Shown here: positions 43,414 through 59,664 of the stretch, in pieces
Layout of the letters: every line of letters starts with the position of its first letter
Position numbering within the stretch: position 1 is the stretch's first letter
Source: Styela clava
Taxonomy: Eukaryota; Chordata; Ascidiacea; Stolidobranchia; Styelidae
Direction of reading: 5' to 3'
NCBI RefSeq assembly: GCF_964204865.1
Contig: NC_135250.1
Location: 1,426,001 to 1,490,000 of the forward strand
Length of the DNA: 64,000 nt
Position numbers and translations under genes: made by a program
The notes under the pieces: generated by a model
Seen by the model: the letters and a program-made list of their open reading frames with translations, nothing else
Databases searched by the model: none
What the model was told of the DNA's origin: nothing

Positions 43414-45630
43414 ATGGATTTAGCCGAATTGTTACGTCAATTGAAGGATTGCGATGATAGCCTACCCGACCTTATGAGTCCGGAATCTCCAGGTGACAAA
43501 TTGACCGACGCTCTCGATGCCTCGAAAGCACTCGAAGCCTTGAAAGAACAGCTAGGGATTTCTAAACCCAACCTTTCCAACATTTCGTCGCTAATTAACC
43601 ACATATATATTAGTAGTCGATCGCGCATATTCAAATTGGCTGATAAATTAGCGGTGACGTTTGATGGAGACGAAATAGTAAACGCAAAACGAGGCCAAAT
43701 TCCCTTACCAGCCGAGGAGAAGTGGGATTTTAAATTGGGCGATCGGGTCAGGGTTAAATGCTCACTGAAAGATTTTGAATCGGTACAGAGAAGAACCATA
43801 GGCTGGACAACCCGTCTTGTCGTAGTTCATGGCCATACCGGGGTGGTGACCGACGTCGCATCTGAGTACGACAACGTGATCAATGTTTTATTCCTGGATA
43901 TTTTTCAAGGCTGTAGTCTGTACGCAGGCGTTCTTGAAAAAGTTCCCACTGTAGATGTTACTAGCCATCTTTCACGGTGGAAGATAGGAGATATGGTCAA
44001 ACCCAAGGTCGATACTCTGCTCGCAAAAAAGCTACAGAGTGGGCTGAAAGCAATTCCCAAGAATTTGTTAGGCAAGAAAGGGAAAGTTACTGCAGTAGCA
44101 CGTTTTCATGTTGAAGTTACGTTTGACGACAAAGAAAGCGTTCAAGTCTCTGCTGCTCTGCTGGTTCGCAGCGAGGACCAGTCGCCTATCACAAAATCAA
44201 GCCCAATCAGCAATTTCAAGGTTGGCGAAAAAGTTAAAATTATTCGAAACATGAAAAGCCTGATTTCGAACCAAAACAACAAAGGTGGTTGGAACAAGGA
44301 AATGTGTAAATTGCGAGGACAAGAAGTGGTGATTGGTAGTATTCACACAGATTCCTCACTTATCGTACACGCAAAACACGCTCGACCATGGAGGGTGTCT
44401 CCTGATTCAGTGTTGCCGCTCGATGTTGAGGAAATTGTCTCCACCAAAGACTTGGACTTTTTACCCGGCGATTTGGTTAAAGTAAAAATCCATCCGAATG
44501 TGGGAATGACACTCGCATCGCAGAATATTCCGATGGTGTTTCTTGAGTATCTCAGAGGGGTTGCTCAAGTAGCTTCCGTGGATGATGATTTTGACTGCTT
44601 TGTCAAATTTAATCAGTCGCAAAAGTTCATGATGAAACCTGACGCCCTTGAAAAACCCACTGCAGCGGAAATCGAGAAGTTCAAGAGGATTCAAGCTCGT
44701 GTCAAGGATCTCACAGTGGGTGATGAAGTTCACATAGATGTCGGTCCTCCGAATTATGTCAGAGTGATTCTTAGAGATTCAGATTTTGAGGAAAACGTGA
44801 GGATGGCACTGGTCAACCCGGCTAAACTTGTTGGTTTCATTGATTACGACACGGCTGTCATTGAATACCAAGGTGGCTCAAGATTCAAAATCGGAATGAA
44901 ATATTTAACGGTTGCCGATAAATACTTGGTAAAAGATGCCAAAAAGATTTTGGATTTTGACACCGCTAAATCCTTACGTGACATGATTGCAAAAAGCGTT
45001 CATGATATATGCAATGAGCAAGATTTAGGTGAAAACAACTGCAAAGTCGATGTCACCTCTATGACATACGGATCTCCTCCTTCCATAGAAATACGCATTC
45101 AATCTGTGATGGCTCAACTTGATAATATCGTTCAACGCTTACAGCAAGTAACTGGATGGAAAATCGCCAGTGTTTGCGACGGACAGTATTTTGTGACTGG
45201 AGTCGCGGGATTTGATAGCGAGATAAGCCTGTCCATAATCTTTAACGACAGCGAAAGTATTGTTGAGAAACAAGGTGTTAGAACTTCAATCGAAACTTTT
45301 GAGGAGCCTATAGCCAGTGAAAATGAAGCAATAGGTTTCGTAGATGACGAGGAACCAATCGCTTCTCCGCCCGGTGGTAATCAGCAGCAACCCCTGGCTC
45401 ATCGCAACCCAAATGTGAGAAGTCTAAGAGAATTCAGATATTATTGTCTCTATGATCGCCAACTTGGGCACACTGTCTACTTCCCATACGTTATCCGGGG
45501 TCAGAGACGGGTTTCAGCTGAGTTCCTGGAAGAAGGACTTCCGGACCCGAGAGAACCAACCGTGATAAATAATAATTATGTGCAATGTGCTGGGAATTTC
45601 GGAAAGATCAAGTATTCCCAGATTGTTTAA
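43414..45630 (+). CDS. Large intronless protein with five MIB-like SH3 repeats (copy 2, extended C terminus)
   Basis: An open frame of 738 residues starting MDLAELLRQL. It aligns with the 33.7 kb gene from the first residue to about residue 617, with long identical blocks (RRTIGW, YAGVLEKV, GPPNYV, NPAKLVGFIDYDTAVIEYQ, IGMKYLTV, FDSEI, SIIFND). It has the same helical start, five SH3-like repeats from about residue 104, and no RING or ankyrin. It differs by a C-terminal extension of about 120 residues with two EEPIAS motifs, a Pro/Gln stretch and a Tyr-rich segment (REFRYYCLYDRQLGHTVYF) ending YSQIV. Copy 1 stops soon after the shared part. A CAG preceded by pyrimidines at about 43380-43390 could be a 5' UTR acceptor. 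Both genes are intact, which argues against a dead retrocopy. They probably arose by local duplication; the 8 kb between them is largely transposons. Confidence 0.8.
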   Translation: MDLAELLRQLKDCDDSLPDLMSPESPGDKLTDALDASKALEALKEQLGISKPNLSNISSLINHIYISSRSRIFKLADKLAVTFDGDEIVNAKRGQIPLPAEEKWDFKLGDRVRVKCSLKDFESVQRRTIGWTTRLVVVHGHTGVVTDVASEYDNVINVLFLDIFQGCSLYAGVLEKVPTVDVTSHLSRWKIGDMVKPKVDTLLAKKLQSGLKAIPKNLLGKKGKVTAVARFHVEVTFDDKESVQVSAALLVRSEDQSPITKSSPISNFKVGEKVKIIRNMKSLISNQNNKGGWNKEMCKLRGQEVVIGSIHTDSSLIVHAKHARPWRVSPDSVLPLDVEEIVSTKDLDFLPGDLVKVKIHPNVGMTLASQNIPMVFLEYLRGVAQVASVDDDFDCFVKFNQSQKFMMKPDALEKPTAAEIEKFKRIQARVKDLTVGDEVHIDVGPPNYVRVILRDSDFEENVRMALVNPAKLVGFIDYDTAVIEYQGGSRFKIGMKYLTVADKYLVKDAKKILDFDTAKSLRDMIAKSVHDICNEQDLGENNCKVDVTSMTYGSPPSIEIRIQSVMAQLDNIVQRLQQVTGWKIASVCDGQYFVTGVAGFDSEISLSIIFNDSESIVEKQGVRTSIETFEEPIASENEAIGFVDDEEPIASPPGGNQQQPLAHRNPNVRSLREFRYYCLYDRQLGHTVYFPYVIRGQRRVSAEFLEEGLPDPREPTVINNNYVQCAGNFGKIKYSQIV

Positions 45631-47963
45631 CAAGTTGTGTTACATCACTTAACCCAAGCAACAACAACATATAAGTCATTGAACAAATCGTGTCGTCCAA
45701 TCACAACCAACCTCTCTGAGAAGAGATAATTTAACAAAACTATTGGAGATGTCTAACTCTTAATTTTAGGCCGTCTGCAGCGAATTGCAATATATATTCG
45801 ATTGCGCGTTCGCCATACCAATTATGAGTGTATACATTAATATATTAGTAGTAGTTGCATAATTTTTGAACAAAACAGATTGTGTGTACATGCGTATTCA
45901 AAGCATAGCGCATTAGTGTTCGTCACCAATTCAACATTTTATCCTCGTTGCAAAATACGAGACATTGATGATCGTTTACATAATTATATTACAATTTTTT
46001 CATTACTTATGTTATATGGGCTAAGTGCACTAGGATATTGTTTATTGAACTGCAGATCCTTTTTCTTTGTTTATTTTCTACGGATTCGTATCTGCCGTTG
46101 TCATTAGAATGCTTGAATGGGATGGTAATTGAGGCGACAAATTGAACTTCTCATTTTTTTCTGAAAAATTAGACTAGTGATCTGACAAATGTACTTACTA
46201 TTTCGTGAAAAGTGATTAGGTTATTCTTAATTACTCAAGGTTCTCCATTATATTGGAGGATAAATTTAGACACAGATAAGGAAATTTGGTTCGTCATTAT
46301 AAGTCAAAAATTCCAATTCGTTATTTTATAGAGTGAAGTATACTATTGCATGATTAACCATTGTTAAAATACAACTTTACATGATTATTTATGTACGTAA
46401 TATTAAAAATTTCTTGTAATTTATTTTTCCAAGTTCATTCATATATGGTGACATTGGGTAGTCGTTAATTTCAATTCGGTATTAAATGAGGAAACCTTTG
46501 AATTTATATTGGACATGTTTATCCATATACGCAATACATCTATATCCTAGGCAACAACGTCTTGTTTTTGGTCATATTCATGCTGTCGCTGTTCCACTTG
46601 AGGAAATTAGCATATATATCATACAGTTTTAATTTTAGAATGACGAGTCATTAAAAACAAAGAGGCTCATTGCAAACAAAGGTGGGAGAGCATTAACAGA
46701 TACGCGGAAGGAAATGATTTTGAATCAGTCAGATGCGCCAACATCAATGATAACCACTTACTGATTGAAGGCTGAAACAGTTAGTTGTGGCCTCGAATGA
46801 CATAGCATATTCATGCCTTTTTCAATATTTGGCCGAGCTCTACGTAGAAATGTTCTTGCATTTGTTCAATTTAAACGTAATTACTGTTAATCTAAAATCA
46901 TCTTAAATGGCCACGCTAAATGAGCGCAACTCAAACGTGTATTCAAATCGTAGTTTCGCTTAAGACCTTGTCAGCCAAATTATAGCGTATAGCGCTGCAT
47001 GTTCCTTGCTTATCTTATTTAACATCTTATTCTTTGCCTTTAATCTATAAGAAATCTAATTGCGTCTTCAGTCGACTACGGGACCTATACAACTAACTAA
47101 TCGAATTCGTTCAAGTCAAATCCAAATGTTAATTTAGTCCTTTTTCTCCGGTTTAATTAACGGTGGAAATATTGCACACATATACTTTTCCCGGCAAATG
47201 ATGAGACTGAGGCCCCACATATGAAACAAAGACATGACGAGGTTAGCAATTTCACAATTGAATTATATGGGAAAATTTGTGCTTTGAATTCTCAATACAC
47301 TTTTGTTCTACTTAGGTGTGGCGAAGACAGCTATCTGAGTTGTCACCTCCAATTATATATACAAGATGTACAAAAACAGCGCCCGTCATATGCCCTATTA
47401 TTCATGTATCTATGTGGTCATAAAACGCTCATAAATCCTTAAAAAAATGTTTAAGTTGCAATCACTAGTGCGCAAAAATGAGTCTTCCTTACTTCGCGTG
47501 ACATTCCAGTGGGAAATTTCTCATAAAAAGGTATATACAACGGGACCGATCAGTTGTCAAATACTGAAGCTGCTGTTGGAAAATTTATTGATATTGATAA
47601 AAAACAAGGCAAGTCTAATAAGGCAGCGCCGAACCGGAAGGATATCGGTCATTTCAAATGAGAGTAGCTACTTCGATATCAGTGACTGCTTCTACAGGGA
47701 TATATTCGGAGCGTAAGGCCTGAATAAATGTCGTAAAAATTTTTTTCTGTTTTTTGGAATGGCTTGTTTGTCGTAAGCATGATGTCAACCTTATGTTAGT
47801 GCTACAGCGTGAGGCCCACCGCCATGTTTCGCCTAATTTTCAATTTTCGAATATAATTCTCTCATTCTCCCTTTTTGCATCCAGTATTTTAATTCGAAAT
47901 GAATCACACAGAAACAAAATACTATTTCTATATTTATTTCTCAGATTGTAATACATCAATTTG
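45631..47963. other. Spacer between SH3-repeat gene copy 2 and the trypsin gene (tail to tail)
   Basis: AT-rich and probably 3' UTRs of both genes. Frames of 75-90 codons at 45880, 47221 and 47447 have no recognised motif or splice context. Confidence 0.5.
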
Positions 47964-53907
<5,944 letters not shown>

Positions 53908-55002
53908 GTTGCTCCAATTTAGCCGACGTAGTAACTTTGTTAAATATGTGCTAGTACCCTACTCGATCCACTCTATTCTGTTTATCCAGTTGTGTTATTT
54001 AATAGGGATCCGCCAGAAAAAAAAATTCACGCTCATAGAATAACAGGTAAAATGCGCAAATATTTTGTCGTGACTGTAAAAAATCGGGAATATTTCATCC
54101 GCTACTCGTTCGTTGGTTACCTAATCAAAAGTAAGCTTGCTTCAGTTGAATTCAATAGACCTCAATTAGAGTCTGATATACTGGCGAAATTTTCACTAGT
54201 TTTTAAATAAACACCTACATCAATATTACACGCAAATATATTTACAGTATGAGAAATTGATACAAGGGATGTCAAACAACATTCTACGATAATTTACATT
54301 ACACCATGCATGGCCGTTTATAACAAACGGTTTGTTTTACGTCACTCTCTGCCAGGTGGCAAGTTCTCACGCAGACGAAATTGAAAGAACATAATGACAT
54401 CAGTTATCGTATAATATAAATTAATCACAATGAATGGGATTTCCTCTGCCATAACTATGTTATTAAGTATTTTATACTTTTACTGCGAAGGAATTTTAGA
54501 CTTAAATAGACTATTACGCAATGAGCGTTTCAGTTTTACTGGGTGTCTCGTGGTGGTCCGTTGCGAATTTTGAACTATATGCCTAACATCGTATACGCCA
54601 GCATATTTGGTCCAGAAGACTGAATGTGGGCGAGAAAATTGATCGCGGTCTCAGGATGATGAATAATTCGCTTGTCAGTGTTGGCCTCTTTCACCATATC
54701 ATTGTACCTTAAAACCCATCACCCACCCAGTATGTTTCATCACAAAATTTGCACGCCCGGACGACATGAGTCCACGTTATCACTAGAAATTTATACGTAC
54801 TGGGGCTGCATGTTTGTATATTATGCTACATATAGAATAGGCAGCGGTGGAATCCAGTAGGTTTGCGTGAATCCTTGGAATGTCGTAATGATCAGCAAAC
54901 CCGAAATTGTGCATGGTTTTGTTTTGTTAGTGAGTTCGATATGGAAAAGAACCCGTTCCTAAACTTTTGAAATCCCATCACTCTGTAATCTGAATCATCT
55001 AT
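53908..55002. other. Upstream region of the trypsin gene
   Basis: Presumed promoter. No gene or clear repeat seen; a 72-codon frame at 53992 is unsupported. Confidence 0.45.
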
Positions 55003-55453
55003 TACGGCGGTGTGGCTCATCGTACTAAGCATTAGGAATACGCTCGTCTCTGACTACTCTTGCATGTGTTCGCAGGTTCGAATCCCATACAGAGATAGTT
55101 ATGTGCGAGAGGATTGCTGAACTCCTCGTCGCCGTCGGGTGGGTGACGTGACCGCTGGTCGGTTACGGTTTTCTCCACCATCAAGTACATGCTTCCGGGA
55201 ACAAATAACTGGTTAATTAACCCCGTATCCGGCATGGAAAGGTAGTCATTCAGTACCGGTAGTTTATTTTCCACTTAAATGAGCATACACTTGACAAAAA
55301 CTGTGGAAAAAACATAAAAAAAAGGCATTTTATGATGAAGGGTGGCGTGAAAAAAATTATTGTTGGTTATCAAACAGGTTACCGGACGTGAGGCCGTTAA
55401 TCTGCGTTATCGGCTTTCCTCTCCCCCGGGATTAATATGTAAATCATATCCCA
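55003..55453 (+). mobile_element. SINE interrupted by about 125 bp
   Basis: The head, with B box GGTTCGAATCC (55074-55084), and body are 55003-55246. The 3' end resumes at 55373-55453 (GGTTACCGGACGTGAGGCC, CTTTCCTCTCCCCCGGGA). The 126-bp interruption is unidentified. Confidence 0.83.
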
Positions 55454-55499
55454 TTAAAGATAATTCATCTTGAACTCTACATAGTACAACCAAAAAAAT

Positions 55500-55850
55500 A
55501 GGATGGGAAAGGATTTACATATTTATCCCGGGGGAGAGGAAAGGGATAAGACGGCATAGGACCACAATATTTATACCTATTTGTGGCACTGATTTTGCCA
55601 ATCTTCCGTGTTTTTGTTTTTAGGCTATATGTTTCATTGGGACGCGGGGCACAATTATGGTGCCTGTTATAGAAATTGTGTTTGATCCGAATTATGCTCA
55701 CCATCGGACCTTCGCGTTCTTTGCACGGATTCGCAGGTTTGAGTCACGTCCGGTTACCGGTCCATTTTGGGTATAGGATTAGTTAGGCAGTTACGGTATT
55801 TGTTTCAGATGCACAAGCTTGATGGCGGGGGAAGCTGAAACCGACCGACC
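55500..55850 (-). mobile_element. SINE pieces
   Basis: A tail piece at 55500-55556 (TTACATATTTATCCCGGGGG) and a middle piece at 55745-55850 (CGTCCGGTTACCGGTCCATT, GGGAAGCTGAAACCGACCG) are separated by about 190 bp of other sequence. Confidence 0.65.
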
Positions 55851-55867
55851 AAAGGTCTGCAGGCACG

Positions 55868-56156
55868 CCACCGGTACCGGTACAGTGCAATACGATTTTT
55901 CAATAATGAACAAAAGTTGGGATAGGCAAAATGTTGCGTTGATTTATTTTTTGATTTGGTTTTACTTTATGTTACCGATAGCGATACCTGTAACCAGTTT
56001 CATTTTTCCAGATGCCAAACATTGCAGATAACTCTATCCCTATCCTGAATGTATTTGATACCGGTACCGGTACCAGTACATTTTGTACGGTACCGGTACC
56101 TCATAATATTGTAATACCGGTACCGGTACTAGCAGACTTATGTTACCGGTACCGGT
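55868..56156. repeat. Cluster of ACCGGT/GGTACC palindromic motifs
   Basis: TACCGGTACCGGTAC and close variants occur at about 55870, 56062, 56092, 56116 and 56141. Isolated copies occur at about 29745, 20052 and 56356. Confidence 0.75.
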
Positions 56157-56170
56157 ACTGTATTGTGAGG

Positions 56171-56514
56171 ATAGCCTAGGATAGGATTTACACGTTTATC
56201 CCGGGGGAGAAAAAAGTCGATAAGACAGCTTAATCATATGGCGAACCACTGCCTCTCGTCCGATTACCAGGTCAGGTATGGGATTAGTTAGCCAGTTATT
56301 TGTTTTCGGAAGCATGGACTTGATGGTGGAGGAAGCCGTAACCGACCAGCGGTTACCGGTACGTGAACCACCCTATGGCGACGAGGAGTCCAGCAATTCT
56401 CTTGCACATGATCATCCACGCATGGGATTCAAACCTGCGATCCCACGAAGGGTAATCAGAGATGCAGTGGCGAGCGTATTTCTAACGCTTAGCACGATGC
56501 CGATGCGCCACACC
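56171..56514 (-). mobile_element. SINE copy with element inserted in its tRNA-like head
   Basis: The tail begins at TAGGATAGGATTTACACG; the body is near complete. The head is broken at GCCACACC (56507-56514) and resumes with ACGACACCGCCG at 57074. Confidence 0.85.
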
Positions 56515-57073
56515 CGGTGTCTGGATTTCATGGCCTTTTCGAACGAGAAATCGGGCGTGCAATCAGAAATTCCCGCGTGCAAATAAGAATTTCTGGCGTG
56601 CAATTATAGCTCACGGCGTGCAAAACAACTGCGCCCGCTAAACTGATTTCGACCTAAGATACCTCTCAATACATCCGAGTGTTTGTGCGACTTTAGATAC
56701 CGGTACGGTACTGTTCAGTACATCCGTGTAAAATTATTGTATTAAAAATACGCTGAATCAGAGCCATAACTGGCCAGCGTCGGTGAGGAGGCGATTTTTC
56801 TCACGGGATTCCTATCATTCAACACGATATGGTGATTTTTGCTTCGCATTTTTCGATCAGGCCAAATCTTGCAAGCAAGTATTAGTCGACAATTGTAAAG
56901 TTATAATTTTTTGGCATCTTTATATTACTAGATTATTGATTTAAAAACTATTTAAACCGATTTACATTGGTGAGCAATTGCAAATTTTCGGCGTGCAAAA
57001 TTGAATTCGCTCGCGTGCATTTTTGTGGAGCGCTAGCGCCCTCGGGCGTGCATCTGCCATGGAATCCAGTCTG
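56515..57073. mobile_element. hAT-like element with GCGTGCA subterminal repeats
   Basis: Inverted ends CTGGATTTCATGGC and GCCATGGAATCCAG. Flanks GCCACACC and ACGACACC match at six of eight and lie in the SINE head. Seven GCGTGCA motifs, all in one orientation, crowd both ends. Non-coding. Confidence 0.78.
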
Positions 57074-57154
57074 ACGACACCGCCGAGCCACAGGTCTGAG
57101 CACTTTCTTCACAGATCCTGTTCTTTGATTTGTATGGTGCCAATATTGTTATTA

Positions 57155-57600
57155 CTGTAATATGATTTGATAGGATAGAATTTACATACCAGTATTCATC
57201 CCGAGGAGAGGAAAGACAATAACACTGTTTTTTGCGAGAAAATCAAAATATACTTATATACGGTACACTGCTTAATTAATAATATGTATACCATGGCAGC
57301 ATGGCCTATCGTCCTTTACAAATTTTTCGAAACAGTGCTAATATGAATCAGCTTAGCTTATCATGCTAAGTGTAAGGAGCACTCTTCCTCTAGCACTGAA
57401 TATTTAACAGTTCAAATCCGGTAAGGAATAATTTAATGTGGAAGAATTTTTGGATTCACCCTATTTTATTATCAAGTCCATTCCCCTGAAACAAATAACT
57501 GGTGAACTATCCAATATGTCACCTGGACTGGTACGGTAATCGTAAGGAGATGCCGGTTTGTATACTATAAGTTTAAGCCTGTTGATAGCCTCCGTCTCCC
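57155..57600. mobile_element. Degenerate SINE fragments
   Basis: A tail piece in minus orientation at 57155-57215 (GATAGGATAGAATTTACATA) and a diverged plus-strand 3' piece at 57455-57600 (AAACAAATAACTGGTGAACT, GGACTGGTACGGTAATCG). No gene lies between. Confidence 0.6.
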
Positions 57601-57785
57601 GGTGATAACTTGAAAATTCATGCTCCATAATTGTATAGCTCACTTTGGTTTAAAAATAATCATTGGCAATACTTATATTATTAATGTCTCGCTTATTTCT
57701 AAGTGATTAGGTGGCCAATCCCATAATACAAAATAAATCAGTAAAACTTTTCTCTCTTTTTGTACAGCGTAGAATATTATATAGG

Positions 57786-59664
57786 ATGACCTTCTACCGA
57801 CCTTTCACCTGCTTTGACCTTTTGAAATTCAACAATGTGAACCTTGATCCTTTGACAGAAACTTACGGACTTTCATTTTATCTTCAATATCTTGCAAAAT
57901 GGCCAGAGTTTTTTACAATTGCAGAATCACCATCTGGAGAAACTATGGGATATATTATGGGAAAGGTTGGAATCATTTGATTATCTGAATTTGTGAAAAA
58001 AGAATTTTCTGATCGCAATAATTTTCAATTTGTTTAATCTAACTCTTTAATCGAAAATCGGGTCAGTTTCGACAATTAAGATACTCAAGTCATTTAACAT
58101 TCAATGATCTTGAATACATCAATGCAAAGTAGTTGAAATAAATGTTGTTTTGATTAATTTTTACAGTGTCAGTAAATGGAGCTTACTTTATGTGAGGATC
58201 ATATCTTGAATTCTCAAATGACCAATTTTGAAATTCTAAAATCAACAAAACACTTTATCGAACATTAACAACTGATGAATTTTTGCCATCCTTGTCTGAT
58301 TATGTGAATAAACTTGATTTCGATAGTTTCAAGTTCAAACATAAAATTCTATGTTTGAAATCATAACTTTCAACATAGGATAGGATTTTTATATTTATCA
58401 TATGTGATAGGAAAACAATAAAATGTCTTAATCATATGGTGGACTCGGGCCTCTTGTCTGGTTACCATTCCATGTCAGGTATGGGAATAGATATGAGGTA
58501 GTTGTTTCTGATTCATGGACTTTATATTCATGTTACTTCCTTCTCAAGGTCGAAGGGCGTCAGCCTGAAGAATGGCATGGTCATGTGACAGCAGTAACCG
58601 TGGCGCCAGAGTACAGGCGTCTCGGACTAGCAGCAGAGTTAATGCGAAGACTGGAGGAAGTTTCAGAGCAGAAACAAGGATATTTCGTGGATCTATTTGT
58701 AAGGAAGTCAAATGAGGTATGATAGAAAGTTTTCACGAAATACAGGTTGTCCATAAACTCCCTTTATAATTTCAATTTTGTTGTTATGTAGTCAGTTCTC
58801 AATATATCTCAATCAGGTTTGTTGTTTCTTAGTCAGTAATTGTAAAGTATTTTCACTTCATTTAATACATCTGTGAGGGCCAGAACAATATATGGTATCG
58901 ATAAATTTCCTTTGCAGATTTAAAAATTCTTAAGACTTTCTGGACACCCTATGTTTCTCAATTTCGCGACAGTTGGCATATCATCGCTATAGCACAAGTT
59001 TGCACATTCGAATCCCGTTTTGTGGTGTGGTTGGGGATAATTATATGTGAGAGGATTGCTGGACTTCTTGTCCATGTAACTGCTGGTCGGTTTCGATTTC
59101 CTCTATAACTGGCGAACTAATTCGATACCCAACATGGAATGGTAACCGGACGAGTGACTGTGGTTTGCCATACGATCAAACTGGCTACCTCTCCCCCTGA
59201 ACGCTTTGTTAAATTGTGACTGTTGATCTTCATTCTATTGAAGTAGTTTGAGATAAAAATGACTCCCAGAAAGGGTTGTTTGCAAATTTAATCCAAATTT
59301 TATGGATTTTTTATAAAAATTGTGCCATTAAAAGAACATTGATTACAGTAAGCTCATGCTTGCTAAATGGAGATATTTGTGTGGTGTCAATTTTTTGTGC
59401 TTTGGCGCTCAGAAATATTACTATATCCATATTTAGAGTGACAGTCCATAGTTCTCATTTAACATTTATTTTATTCAGATTGCTGTTGGGATGTACAAAC
59501 GTCTGGGCTATTCAGTCTATCGAACTGTTATTGGATATTATTCATCACCTGGAGGCGATAGAGATGAAGACGCTTTTGATATGAGAAAAGCACTCAGCCG
59601 TGACATTTTCAAAAAATCAATCATTCCGCTCAAAGAACCTGTTAAACCCGAAGATCTTGAATAA
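57786..59664 (+). CDS. NAA20: N-alpha-acetyltransferase 20, NatB catalytic subunit
   Basis: Three exons, 57786-57965, 58549-58716 and 59479-59664, all phase 0, give 177 residues (the usual length is about 178). The start MTFYRPFTCFDLLKFNNVN and the block NLDPLTETYG are diagnostic of NAA20. The GNAT acetyl-CoA loop appears as RRLGLAAELM in exon 2, and the Tyr-rich end of the fold as YKRLGYSVYRTVIGYYS in exon 3. The C terminus (MRKALSRD ... IIPLKEPVKPEDLE) is complete. NatB acetylates proteins starting Met-Asp, Met-Glu, Met-Asn or Met-Gln, working with NAA25 on the ribosome. An in-frame ATG 25 codons upstream is ignored because the family starts at MTxxR. A strong acceptor (TTTTTGTACAG) ends 22 nt before the ATG. 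An AATAAA overlaps the stop codon (59663-59668). Both introns hold SINE fragments; intron 2 also has a mariner-like MITE. Confidence 0.93.
58375..58537 (-). mobile_element. SINE fragment in NAA20 intron 1
   Basis: Tail TAGGATAGGATTTTTATATT through CATGGACTTTATATTCATG, ending about 10 nt before the exon 2 acceptor at 58549. Confidence 0.72.
58743..58952. mobile_element. Mariner-type MITE in NAA20 intron 2
   Basis: Ends CAGGTTGTCCATAAACTCC and ACTTTCTGGACACCC are inverted repeats; a TA flanks each side. Non-coding. Confidence 0.62.
58985..59200 (+). mobile_element. SINE copy in NAA20 intron 2
   Basis: Starts in the B-box region (ACATTCGAATCCCG), then GTGAGAGGATTGCTGGACTT, ACATGGAATGGTAACCGGAC and CCTCTCCCCCTGA. 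The head is missing and it is diverged. Confidence 0.75.

Noticed and set aside
57711-57785. Upstream in-frame ATG for NAA20 adding 25 residues
   Set aside because: It would need read-through across a strong splice acceptor, and the family starts at the MTFYRPF methionine.
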